DNA of 64,000 nucleotides, taken from Symsagittifera roscoffensis (taxonomy: Eukaryota; Xenacoelomorpha; Acoela; Convolutidae). Position numbers and translations under genes: made by a program. The notes below the pieces were generated by a model. The model worked only from the letters and a program-made list of their open reading frames with translations. It had not been told where the DNA came from and searched no databases. Numbering within the stretch: position 1 is the first letter of the stretch; every line of letters starts with the position of its first letter. Location: NCBI RefSeq assembly GCF_963678635.1, contig NC_087064.1:63357548-63421547 (forward strand). The letters run 5' to 3'. Positions 52,042-63,364 of the stretch are shown in pieces.

Positions 52042-52927
52042 TGTAACATTCGCCCAAATATCACACAGCGACGGAGCGTAGAAAAAGTACCTATTGACGA
52101 CTGGCAGGCGTCAGTTACCTTAATTCCACTCGTTTTTCACCGTCTCGACCTTGCCAGTTGATTTTCTGGTCTGTCTAGGGCAAAGTAAAAAGTTACTATT
52201 TTTAGGCCATCAGTCAAACGACTTTTGATCAGCTTTCGTTTGCATGCGAACACAACCACATAGCTGAGTCTCGGATCCTCAGACTACGTGATTGTCATTA
52301 AAAACACGGCTCGAACCACCTATTTCTATATGTTTTTGTGTGACAGTTTTATATTAAATCCATTGGAGATGGATTGACCTTTTCCTTTCTCTATCTACTC
52401 ATGCTCTGAAATATTAAATAATAACGGTGTTTAATTCAGATCTAGGACATTACAGCAACTGTTATGGCTAGTTTACACAGTCCCTTCACATATAACAGTC
52501 CCTGGGGGACCAAGCCTCCGCTCCCGTGATTTTCTTGAGACAACACTCTTATCTCCTATATTTCGTGTCCCGGGAGGGTTCCGTGGTATTTCTCTTCCCC
52601 CCACTGAAGCCTCCGTCTCCACAAATATCCGTCACTAAGGTCCTTATCGTGTGTTATTGCCACGATAAGAGGCTCCGTAATTTTCTCGTCTCGGATACAA
52701 CCGTTCGTCACAAAATATGGCGTCGTTCTGATTTTTCTCTATTTTATTCAAAATGGCCGTCTTTTTTCTATTTCTCAGAAATGTTCTCCTTCAAATCGAA
52801 ATTTTAAAAATAAAAATTCCAGAACATTCTGACCCTCCGTCGCAACACTTTTCTGTTCGTAAGGCCTTTAGTCACTTTTTTTTCCGTCGCGGGAAGGTTA
52901 TACTGTGTCATCCGGCGGAATGGCACA
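52042..52927 (-). repeat. 5' LTR of B1 (886 bp)
   Basis: Same ends and length as 28485-29370, with one difference found (C at 52502 against T at 28945-28951). Confidence 0.95.
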
Positions 52928-53135
52928 AGCTGAAAAAGAATTAGATGTTTATTAAATTAAATTTAGCACATTCAAGGAGCCTAAAAGTTTTTAAGGTATA
53001 GTCTCTCAGTTCTCTGGAAGACCATTCCAGATTCGCTATCTTCAACAAATAAGCTCGCTCTCTCTCTCTCTCTCTCTCTTCAGCTCCAGGAAAGGTTGCA
53101 GTTTTGGCTCTCAGTGGGACATTCGACCAGAATGG
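52928..53135. other. Unique spacer between B1 and B2 with a CT microsatellite
   Basis: 208 bp. A (CT)n run of about 11 units lies at 53058-53079. No gene. Confidence 0.7.
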
Positions 53136-54033
53136 TGTAACAGTCGTCTGCTTAAGTCACATATGAGGTTAAAGCAAAATAGGCCCTATAACCATTGGCT
53201 CAAGAGTCAGGTACACTATCTCTTGTGTTTTACTACCTCGAACGGTCGGAGCCAATTCGGTTCACTTGCGACATGAGACTAAAATCCTCGTTACAGCTTA
53301 AAGGCCACTACCAAAATACCCCCCCCCCACACTCTAGAAAATAAGAACGTCCCCATACTTAGTTCTCAAAATACCCAAATTACGCGAACGCCGTTAAAAA
53401 CAGGGTCGGAACAGTCCGTATAGTTACTTTTATTAAGACAGTGGAACTTATATCCATTTCAGATGGATCAACCTAAAACTCTCCTTACCTCAACATAACA
53501 ATTTTAAAACACACTCAAGAAAACTAAATTGGGTACTCACATACCAGCACACTCGAGAATTGGAGTAACTAAATTAACTAGCGACTCTAGCATAAATGTA
53601 ACAACTTGAGAAGTTTGTAATCAATTAATTCCAGCAAGGGAAATGAGTTTTGACTCTAGAACTAATGTTTTGGGTTGGACCATTGGGAGACTTCGGTTGT
53701 CCACCTTTCCACCGAAAGTTCACTCTGGTCCACTTTGAATTAATATACTTTTCTTTTGTAATCGTTCTGTCTCCTATTTCGGGATAGGAGAGCTCTACTC
53801 TCGTGTGATTTATATATCTGGAAACTGCGAATAGCAATTTCCCGCTGCTTTTTCGACTACTTTCCCGCGATTGTAATTCGGTTGTTCTGATCTTGCATTT
53901 CTGAGATTTTCAGTTGTCGCGAGAAAGTTGAGCATAACAGGCTCGATTCGAATTTTTGAAAAATTACATTTCACCCAAAATTACGTTGTTCGTATTGCTC
54001 AAGGTCAAACTTCCAAATATGCCCGACTGGCAC
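53136..54033 (-). repeat. Probable 3' LTR of B2 (~898 bp)
   Basis: It starts TGTAACAGTCG and ends GACTGGCACA, matching the ends of the B1 LTR (TGTAACATTCG, GAATGGCACA). The next bases TACTCCCCGGAC match the B1 polypurine tract. Internal similarity is patchy, for example ATCCATT..AGATGGAT near 53455. Boundaries are inferred from these ends. Confidence 0.65.
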
Positions 54034-54466
54034 ATACTCCCCGGACTCAAGATCGATGTCCTCATTGCGTGTTGCCGTCTGCCAGTGAGTCCCCAGAACG
54101 TTGAGTATTGCTCAAGATACAGTGCCAGTGGTCAATTACAGAAGTTTGCAGCAGATTTAACTTTATCTACACCCCAAACTTCACAACCATGTAAAATTGT
54201 CACACTATCGCTGAACAGCAATCAAAATTTGCATACACCTGCACCTTAAATCTCCGCTTTTGAAGCTAATGATTAAAATTTCTTTTGTTTTACCAGTCGG
54301 AAAATTGTCATGCAGCATTTTGATTTATATAGTAGTTATAGCATATTAATAACAATATTTCATTTCGTTATAATTTCTTTTCGTGACCTCAGATTTCATC
54401 CGAGTTCACACTCGAGCGCCTTTCCTTCCCTCTCAAGACTCAAGAAACCCTCATTGAGCCCCCTGC
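54034..54466 (-). other. 3' UTR of B2 with polypurine tract
   Basis: Begins on the + strand TACTCCCCGGACTC, the complement of the tract. No coding signal. Confidence 0.55.
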
Positions 54467-56017
54467 TCATTTCGTATTCCTAGCCTTTGAGGTGCTAGGC
54501 CCTGATGAGTTTGAGACCGTGATCTGCCTTAGCAGGGCTTCCTCATCATCGGAACTGATTACGATCTCTTCCCACGCTTTTAGTTGTTCGAAGGATCGCA
54601 TCCACTCCATTTGCTCTTGCAACCTCTTTGCCTGACTTGGTAAACTTTTCACTTTCGATTCCCTTTTCAAGCAAAAGGAATTGTGCGGGCTCAGGCTCAC
54701 GTTCTTCGCCAAGTCCTCCTCCAATATTGACTTCCTCGCCTTGGTATTATCTCTAGACACCCTACCAACTCTCTTCCAACCCGTCGTGATCGCATTTCGA
54801 TGGGTCAGCAAAGGTCTCTTGAAGGCTTTAGGTCCTATCTCTGCCAGGAACCGTTGATATTCTTTACGATGTTTTTTCATGTGGTCTTTCGCCACCATAT
54901 ACAACCAAGATGTCAATGTAATTTGAAACCACGGGAAGAACCTTATGCGGCTCCATACGTGCCTGACCTCCATAGATATGGCAATTACCTTGCACGCCGT
55001 CTCAAACAACTCAAGTCTCCTGCTATAATCAATAGCGTATTTCCATTCCGCCGTTGGTGTCTTCGATTCCCGGCATTTCGTCACATTCTCCTCGATCCAT
55101 CGCAACGCCAACATCGTGCTCACTACCAAGATGGTCACCTTCTGTCCATGATCGGGTAATCCGATCGACCTAATTTCTTCCGCGTCCCACACTAAACAGA
55201 AGTTTGAGTGTTCCGGGTACCACACTGTCTGCGCCAAGCAATGGCATGGGAATTCCCTATGTGTAATATCAATGCTCCGGAGATTGCGTTCTCCCGAAGC
55301 TTCCAGCAGAGATTCCAATTCCATCATCTTCTCATGTGTTGTATCATTCTCATCCTGTGCTGGGGCACTATTCATCGGCTTCCCGGTAATATTTTGTCTC
55401 TCGAAGTCACTTGTGTTTTCGCCTTCCAAACTCAAGAGTTCTTCTCCCCAGATTTCACTCAAGTCATCTCTTCGTTCCCTTGGCACAGTTTCCAGGATCT
55501 TCTTCAACAGCCTATGTGAATGATGCGACATTCGAGCCAGTCGTACGCACTTGGGTACCGAGAAGGCTTTGTCTACTAATATCCTTTGGCTGGATACCTC
55601 TACCATCTCCATGTGTAATGGATAGTGGCTCCCACATAGGTTGGACATTGCTGATCCCACCAAGGATTTTGCATTTACTGGCAGACCGTAAGCCTCGCTC
55701 ACGGGAAATCCCAGTTCCGCCTCAAGACCAATCCTCCACCCTCTGATGTGTTTCTGGGTTGTTTGCAACGCCCCAGGCCACGACTCCACGCTCAATGCTG
55801 TCACCAAATGGTGCTCAGACTCCAGCATCTCCAGTGATTGCAAACTGCACATCCTTGAGAAGAACCCCAGCGCCGTTGCTATATTTACCGTAGTGTTCGT
55901 GTAGCACTCAGCCACTATCTGCACTTCGCTCTTCTCTCTTTCTGTTACGTCGCCAATCCAAGCGACTAGGTCTTCTCTCTGGAAAGACTGTATTCTGTGT
56001 GCTCTCCGCCTCCGCAC
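54467..56017 (-). pseudogene. ORF2 C-terminal remnant of B2 (516 codons open)
   Basis: It matches the C-terminal ~600 residues of B1 ORF2 across its length. Shared blocks include ALGFxSMxSLESLE-type text, AFSVPKCVRLARMS, FPCHCLAQTVWYP and LLTHRNAITTGWKRV. The upstream frame is broken near 56017, so this is a fragment. Strong conservation of these blocks between diverged copies suggests the C-terminal region of ORF2 has been under selection. Confidence 0.75.
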
Positions 56018-57230
56018 GTCAAGTCAAGACAGCTACTGGGTTCTTTAATGATCCTAGCTTACTCATTGCCTCGCCCGACTCTTTAATCTGCGGTAGGATC
56101 AGTTTGTGTATCACATTCAGAGTTCCCATGTCTTCATCTTTCGTCGGTGTTAACCTCACTCGTTCCGTGACTTCTTCAATCTAGCTTGCGTGGGGATGTG
56201 GTCGGGTTCTGCTTTTTGTACTCGGTGAGGGCTACATATAAGGGGCCAGCAGCCTCTAGCTCCTTTTCCTCTTGCTTTATCTCTAGTTGCTCCAGCCCGA
56301 AGGGTGCTCGATACTTCCTTGTGGCAAGCTTCATTTCATCTTTCAAGGCTTTGGGTTCTTCCTCCACAATCATTCTTCCATCGTCCCAAACCGGCAGCAT
56401 GTTCTCCAGATCCGCTTGATCGAGCGTTCTCGAGGTGACCCGAACCTCGAACTTTGGAGGTATTGAGCCCCTCATCTTCTTTGCTTGCGTTGTCCATGAG
56501 TTTATCTTGATGTCGCACGTGTGGAATTAAACCGCTGCATCCGATAAACACGGGATCCCAGCCCTCGGTGAACTCCCTCTGCTGTTTCTCCACTGCAACT
56601 CTGGCGTCCAAGGATGGGACTACCAGAGGGCTATTCATCCCCAAGGTCAATCTCCTGACTATCGGGAACTCGGGTACGATGGTGGGCAAAAGTTCCTTCT
56701 CCAGAGTCATTTCTAGCTTCTTTTTCACCAGTTCGAAGCTACCCTTCACGCCGGAATTCTCAAGATTTCTCTCCTGTCTGCCGTCAAAGGATTCAAATTC
56801 CAGAACTTGGGGTAAGTTTCAATGGGACCTTCATGCTTCCCCCCCCCATTCTGCATTGTAGCTGCCCCCGGAAACTAAGCACCACTAACTAGGGATCTTT
56901 TATCTTCCCGAAGAGCACTGTGTCACTCGTTCGTGCCCTCAGCACCTCTTGTCGGCATCAATTCAACGCCGTCCCATCTAGTACGTTTATGAGGCTCACG
57001 TGTACCACTGAATTGCGATATGCCGCCACGAGAGGGTCCGGAAAGGCATACGTCACCGTAGGGTCCGGAAAGGCATATGGCCCGTAGATACAGGTTACGA
57101 CCTCGTCAAGCCCCCTGATCACTCCCAACGGGTCAGATCTCATGGCCAAGCACAGATCAGTCAGCAGAGGGAGACCACCATTCGCCTCTCTCCATTCATC
57201 TCTCGTCTTGGGATTCCGTTCTTCGCCAGT
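55103..57230. repeat. Tandem duplication, unit 1 (~2.13 kb)
   Basis: Matches 57231-59357 at about 99%; a C-run near 56840 differs by one base. The junction at 57228-57235 shares CAA/CAACG with both outer ends, a short microhomology. Confidence 0.9.
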
Positions 57231-60200
57231 CAACGCCAACATCGTGCTCACTACCAAGATGGTCACCTTCTGTCCATGATCGGGTAATCCGATCGACCTA
57301 ATTTCTTCCGCGTCCCACACTAAACAGAAGTTTGAGTGTTCCGGGTACCACACTGTCTGCGCCAAGCAATGGCATGGGAATTCCCTATGTGTAATATCGA
57401 TGATCCGGAGATTGCGTTCTCCCGAAGCTTCCAGCAGAGATTCCAATTCCATCATCTTCTCATGTTTTGTATCATTCTCATCCTGTGCTGGGGCACTATT
57501 CATCGGCTTCCCGGTAATATTTTGTCTCTCGAAGTCACTTGTGTTTTCGCCTTCCAAGCTCAAGAGTTCTTCTCCCCAGATTTCACTCAAGTCATCTCTT
57601 TGTTCCCTTGGCACAGTTTCCAGGATCTTCTTCAACAGCCTATGTGAATGATGCGACATTCGAGCCAGTCGTACGCACTTGGGTACCGAGAAGGCTTTGT
57701 CTACTAATATCCTTTGGCTGGATACCTCTACCATCTCCATGTGTAATGGATAGTGGCTCCCACATAGGTTGGCCATTACTGATCCCACCAAGGATTTTGC
57801 ATTTACTGGCAGACCGTAAGCCTCGCTCACGGGAAATCCCAGTTCCGCCTCAAGACCAATCCTCCACCCTCTGATGTGTTTCTGGGTTGTTTGCAACGCC
57901 CCAGGCCACGACTCCACGCTCAATGCTGTCACCAAATGGTGCTCAGACTCCAGCATCTCCAGTGATTGCAAACTGCACATCCTTGAGAAGAACCCCAGCG
58001 CCGTTGCTATATTTACCGTAGTGTTCGTGTAGCACTCAGCCACTATCTGCACTTCGCTCTTCTCTCTTTCTGTTACGTCGCCAATCCAAGCGACTAGGTC
58101 TTCTCTCTGGAAAGACTGTATTCTGTGTGCTCTCCGCCTCCGCACGTCAAGTCAAGACAGCTACTGGGTTCTTTAATGATCCTAGCTTACTCATTGCCTC
58201 GCCCGACTCTTTAATCTGCGGTAGGATCAGTTTGTGTATCACATTCAGAGTTCCCATGTCTTCATCTTTCGTCGGTGTTAACCTCACTCGTTCCGTGACT
58301 TCTTCAATCTAGCTTGCGTGGGGATGTGGTCGGGTTCTGCTTTTTGTACTCGGTGAGGGCTACATATAAGGGGCCAGCAGCCTCTAGCTCCTTTTCCTCT
58401 TGCTTTATCTCTAGTTGCTCCAGCCCGAAGGGTGCTCGATACTTCCTTGTGGCAAGCTTCATTTCATCTTTCAAGGCTATGGGTCCTTCCTCCACAATCA
58501 TTCTTCCATCGTCCCAAACCGGCAGCATGTTCTCCAGATCCGCTTGATCGAGCGTTCTCGAGATGACCCGAACCTCGAACTTTGGAGGTATTGAGCCCCT
58601 CATCTTCTTTGCTTGCGTTGTCCATGAGTTTATCTTGATGTCGCACGTGTGGAATTAAACCGCTGCATCCGATAAACACGGGATCCCAGCCCTCGGTGAA
58701 CTCCCTCTGCTGTTTCTCCACTGCAACTCTGGCGTCCAAGGATGGGACTACCAGAGGGCTATTCATCCCCAAGGTCATTCTCCTGACTATCGGGAACTCG
58801 GGTACGATGGTGGGCAAAAGTTCCTTCTCCAGAGTCATTTCTAGCTTCTTTTTCACCAGTTCGAAGCTACCCTTCACGCCGGAATTCTGAAGATTTCTCT
58901 CCTGTCTGCCGTCAAAGGATTCAAATTCCAGAACTTGGGGTAAGTTTCAATGGGACCTTAATGCTTCCCCCCCCATTCTGCATTGTAGCTGCCCCCGGAA
59001 ACTAAGCACCACTAACTAGGGATCTTTTATCTTCCCGAAGAGCACTGTGTCACTCGTTCGTGCCCTCAGCACCTCTTGTCGGCATCAATTCAACGCCGTC
59101 CCATCTAGTACGTTTATGAGGCTCACGTGTACCACTGAATTGCGATATGCCGCCACGAGAGAGTCCGGAAAGGCATACGTCACCGTAGGGTCCGGAAAGG
59201 CATATGGCCCGTAGATACAGGTTACGACCTCGTCAAGCCCCCTGATCACTCCCAACGGGTCAGATCTCATGGCCAAGCACAGATCAGTCAGCAGAGGGAG
59301 ACCACCATTCGCCTCTCTCCATTCATCTCTCGTCTTGGGATTCCGTTCTTCGCCAGTCAAGTGTCGGTTTTGCATGAGAAGATACTCCACCAGCAACGTC
59401 TTCAGTCCGGCAGCGCACTTGTAAGAGTAGGTATCGTTACTTGGGTGGGTTTTCCCCATCGACAGGGGCTCCCCATATTTCATCAACCGATGAAATGCCA
59501 CCAGTTCACCATGAGTCAAGAGCACTAGCGTCAGGTACCCGTCAATCCGAAGCGTCTCCTCTCCTCTGCTGAACATGTATGCTGGACCCATGTTAAACAG
59601 GTACCTGGGATAAACCAAGTACAGGGCCAGCAAGAAGTTTATGGGCATATTCAACTGCTCTTGCACGAAGGCTTCGAATATGGTGTCCTTCGCGTAGAAC
59701 ACTTTAGCCATGTACTTCTTCTACAAGGACTCAAGAATCTCGAGATTTCGTGATCTTTTCTCGTTCTCAGCTCGTCTTTGGCTTGCTTCCTCCAGAATCC
59801 TCTGACGGTGACTTCATTCGCCGCTGTGACGAATCTCCCAACCGTCATCTCCTTACTCTCTGCCATCTCTAGCTGCCCCTCAAGAAATTCCCATATCTGC
59901 TTGACGAGAGGTGGATCATTCTCCCGCGTCTTGTCCGTAGCATTCTCGAGCCTTGGGGTTATGAACGGCCACCTGCCTCTCTCTTGTGTCAGCCGGTATG
60001 CCATTGCTTCTAATTGTTTCTCGGTCGCTGCCACGTTTCTCCTTTCATTGCTTGGCCCCTCGCTTTGCTGGTGGAGCTTGTGATCGTCAGATCCATACCT
60101 CAGAACCATAGGCCGGCTGTTAGGTGGCTTATTATCGGATGATCATCACTTATCTTCGGACTGAACTTCAATTGTCGAGCGAAATTCAAAATCTTAAGTA

Positions 60201-60309
60201 ATAGGACCTCGTCCAACACAATGAGGATGTCTACCAACTTGTAGAATCCCCTCAAGGCATGAGATACGTCCGCCCATGCCGCTACCAATTCCGACTTTAG
60301 AAGTCTCAA
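56018..60309 (-). pseudogene. ORF2 central region of B2, multiply frameshifted
   Basis: Open pieces that align with B1 ORF2 in order are 60309-60100, 60109-59651, 59711-59085, 58877-58464, 58603-58304 and, in the duplicated unit, 56749-56336 and 56475-56176. After DGTALN (59085) the homology to the B1 text NWVEQSELRK continues in another frame with stops. The fragments show a once complete ORF2 now decayed. Confidence 0.7.
57231..59357. repeat. Tandem duplication, unit 2 (~2.13 kb)
   Basis: Second unit. Its left junction joins the ORF2 text STMLAL to TGEERNP, giving a novel 395-codon open frame (58145-56958) that is a by-product of the duplication and not a gene. Confidence 0.9.
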
Positions 60310-60327
60310 GTTCGTGGGTTCCAGCTC

Positions 60328-60822
60328 TCAATTGGGGGCTGCCATCAACACCCGCCACTCATTTGCCTCCGCTATGAGGATCAAGATAGCGTATACAAAT
60401 TGCAACGCCGGCGGCATGCTTGCGTACCCCGGGAACGTTGTAAACGCCACCTTCGTCTTGATTCCGAATCGAGAAGTCACATTCTCTTGCTCCTCATTCA
60501 TTGCCGCACACAATGTCTGGATAGCTTCCCAGACCTTCTTGGGCGTCGGTGCATCACTTTTCAGATGCTCCAGAAGCCCCGCCGCATGCAAGTGATCATT
60601 CATTCCAGCAAACAGCAGCAGCTCCGGTTCGCAAGGCATTTCTGATTTGATTGCCACCACCAGAGTCAACATCTGGTTCAATTCCGCACCAGGCAGCAGG
60701 TACACTAGGGTCTCTGGCCAAAACAGCTTCGGAGACGTCCCCTCGAAATCAGAGTCCGCCACGATGATTACTCTTGCGGCTCCTGGATCCGATCGATCAA
60801 AAACTGCCAATGTCTTGGCCAA
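60328..60822 (-). pseudogene. Second SGNH-like domain of ORF2 (B2)
   Basis: A 164-codon open piece equivalent to the B1 region around Ser876 and Asn927. Here the motifs read VADSDF and AGMNDHL, closer to the standard D-S and N-D blocks than in B1, which supports the SGNH assignment. It overlaps the end of the upstream fused frame (60768) in a different phase, so it is frameshifted from it. Confidence 0.6.
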
Positions 60823-62690
60823 CTGTGCGTCCCACAGGGTCTTCCGTATCTTGAGTCGTTTGCTAATTTTCCGCCTTCGTAGGCAGCATCTGGGAGTCCC
60901 ATTTCTTTCGGCTCGAGTAATTTGTCAACTACTGTCAGCTGCGCAGGAAAAGCCAATCTGAATCTCGCTACGCTTGTTCGGTGTTTGGGGGGCTCCACGA
61001 TGAGCCCTGGACTCCCCAACAGCTTGAGTGGCCTATAGTTGATCGGTCCCATTATTGATTTCAGAGGAATTCCGGTCAGATCCGCCGTCTCCATCATCCT
61101 CGCTCTCGAGAAGTGTGCTTCATGGGCCTTCAAATGGTGTCGACTCAAGTCCTTATGTGACACGTGCTCGAGCCCCAGGGTTTCCGCCAACTCCTGTCTG
61201 CATTCCAGATCTTCCAGGTCTAGTTCCTTTATCCTCTCCAGATATCGTGTCCGGCTCGTCTCCGTCGGTTTTTCCACTCTCTTGTGATCCACCACCACCA
61301 CTGAGGATACCACCGAACTTTGGGGCGTGGACGATTCTGCCTCTTCGGTCTCCATCGGTGTAGATCCCGGTAGCCTGGTCCGGCTGCTCCTTGAGCTATC
61401 TCTCGAATCGACTCTCACTCCAAGGCGATTGGACAGGGATCTCATGGCACAGAAAGGGGGCACCGGGGGTGGACCGAAGGTGAACTGGCCCAACTCCAGC
61501 AGATCCGCTTCCAGTGTATTTATGTGTTTCTGGAAGACGCCATTCAACCATTCCAAACCTTTAGGTCTATCAAAATGGATGCATTCCGAAGACTCGTCAT
61601 ACGGGAAGGATCGCTCCATCATGTCTGCCACATCCAACAACCTAACGGGGAGCATGCTCCTCTGCTGCATTTGCCTGATTATTTCTTTGATGTTGCGCAC
61701 CTTCTCGTTCATTTCCATCGCATGCTGATTGGCCATCATGTTATTAGGGACGGTGCAAATCGTGAGTATAACAGGATCCATCTGAATCCTCAACTCCTCA
61801 AGGATGCAGCTCATCTTCTCATGTAGCCTCATTACTTTCCTCGATTCACCTCTGGACGCGTCATTGGTTCCCATCATCAAGTGCTCTATTTCAGGTAAAA
61901 CTGGTTTATCCATTTCCATTTCCTCTAGTGTGGGTCTTTCTGGGAAATTTGAACAGCTCGAAAGTCCATCGTCTGTCTCTGACTTAAGTGATTTCACAAG
62001 ACCTGATGGATTGTTTATTTTCTTTAATCGTCTCAAGATACAAATCTTGTCCCTATGATTGGGACAATCAAGAACTTCATTCTCTTTTACATTTTCAGTC
62101 ATTTCATATCGAGTTTTCACGGGTAAAGCGTATCCCAGTTTCCTTCCCCTCTGAATTGTGATGGGTATATCAAAAGTATTCATCAAGACACTGACGCAGA
62201 GACCGCTCTTGGTTATCGAGAAGGATATTCCTAAAACAGCAGCACTTTGACTATTTGGATTTGGGACTATGCATACTTGCTTGTCGTCACTTGGTTCATT
62301 ATAATTTTTCATTCGCAAGCTTACAATTGCCGCTTCGTTTGCTTTAAACCTCACCCTCCTACTCAAGAATACCGGTGCTTTATTCTCATTCGCCATTATT
62401 AAATTTACCGGTTTAATTACGTACTTCCTTTCCGGATTTCGAGTCCTGAACATGGCATTGTTTAGATCAATTGTTACGTCGAAATTTCTGATGAAGTCTC
62501 TGCCTAAAATAAATTGGTCAGACTCATCTAGGTTTTCCACCACAAGAAAACTCATCCACAGGTTGCGTTCTCCCAATTTAGGGCTATTATTGGTGTCCTG
62601 CCTAGCACCCGCAGTGCCCCTTTGTTTGCAGCTGACAGCCGAATTCTCGAGTCTATCAAATCGTCTTTGTTGAAGCCCATTTGCTCCCAA
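60768..62690 (-). pseudogene. Protease-SGNH fusion frame created by deletion (B2)
   Basis: A 640-codon open frame. Its first third is the end of the protease and the linker before RT (FILGRDF, NPNSQSAAV, ERPTLEEM). At about 61880 the text PEIEHL, which in B1 precedes RT, passes straight into MMGTNDASRGES, the third block of the SGNH domain of ORF2. The SGNH part keeps the Asn of GTND and a CIHFDRP block in place of DGVHF; the GDSL serine block is lost. About 7 kb is absent relative to B1, with the frame preserved. The upstream protease motif is in another frame (62552-63364), so this is probably not expressed as a full protein. Confidence 0.7.
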
Positions 62691-63364
62691 GTTTCGATTG
62701 GTATAACGCTCAAGACCGCACCCGTGTCCAGTAATCCGCGTAACTGAGTCCTTTTGCCATTTATTTCAAGCACATGTTCCGATACGTCCGCTTCTGTACC
62801 GATATGCATTGCATCCTCTTCCAACATGGCACAGTGTCCAATCGATCTCACTCTCAGTTCTTCCCTGCCCACGTAGAATTGTCCGGCTAGGTCTTCGTCT
62901 AATGTTATCATAGTCTTCGTGTAGATGTTTATTCCATCTATGTTTAACATCACCTCATGTGGACCATAGACTTCCGTGTACCTATTCTCGACGTGGACTG
63001 ACTTGCTACCACCTCTTGTGAGTAGTGCCCTCAAGGCTCTAGAAGTTGTCTGTGGACTTATTGCACTTAAGTAATCTGCGTACACATCAATGTGCATTAT
63101 CGTTTGATCGCTCGGTTCACTCAGACTTCTTGTTACTTCATGGCCACCCACTGTGTTTATCGACATTATCCTGGCTCCAATTTTTGTGATGCCGAACGGT
63201 TTTCCTGTCACCAGTTTTAGTGTGTTACAATTTCCACTCCTTGTCGCTCCCATCTCGGCTTCTGGTACCGGCACCGGCCTACACAATGTCTCATTTAATT
63301 TCTGCCTTTCGATCTCCTGTTTTAGTCGTTGCTCGATCTCTTTCGTTGGTAGGTTTTGTTTCAC
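62552..63364 (-). pseudogene. Pre-protease and protease of B2
   Basis: Matches B1 Gag-Pol around the active site, with LLDTGAVLSVIP retained. A one-base loss near 62578 shifts the frame relative to the following part. Upstream text (GKPFGITKIGARIMSI) aligns with the B1 segment before the protease. Confidence 0.75.

Larger units (their letters stand above)
28485..52927 (-). mobile_element. Complete 24.4-kb giant LTR retrotransposon, family B (B1)
   Basis: Read on the minus strand: 5' LTR (52927-52042), candidate PBS, 3.1-kb leader, Gag-Pol (48906-39424), a 0.36-kb intergenic region with two hairpins, ORF2 (38993-30117), 3' UTR, polypurine tract, 3' LTR (29370-28485). Both LTRs are 886 bp, start TGTGCC and end GTTACA in element sense, and differ at one position I could find (28951 against 52502). 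Both giant ORFs are free of stops. Base composition is near balanced, unlike the AT-rich family A. The domain order protease-RT-RNase H-integrase is that of Ty3/gypsy. No flanking duplication is present: GTAG on one side, AGCT on the other. Length is several times the usual 5-8 kb for this superfamily. Confidence 0.93.

Noticed and set aside
56958-58145. 395-codon ORF in B2 as a real gene
   Set aside because: Its second half exists only because the tandem duplication joined two distant parts of ORF2.
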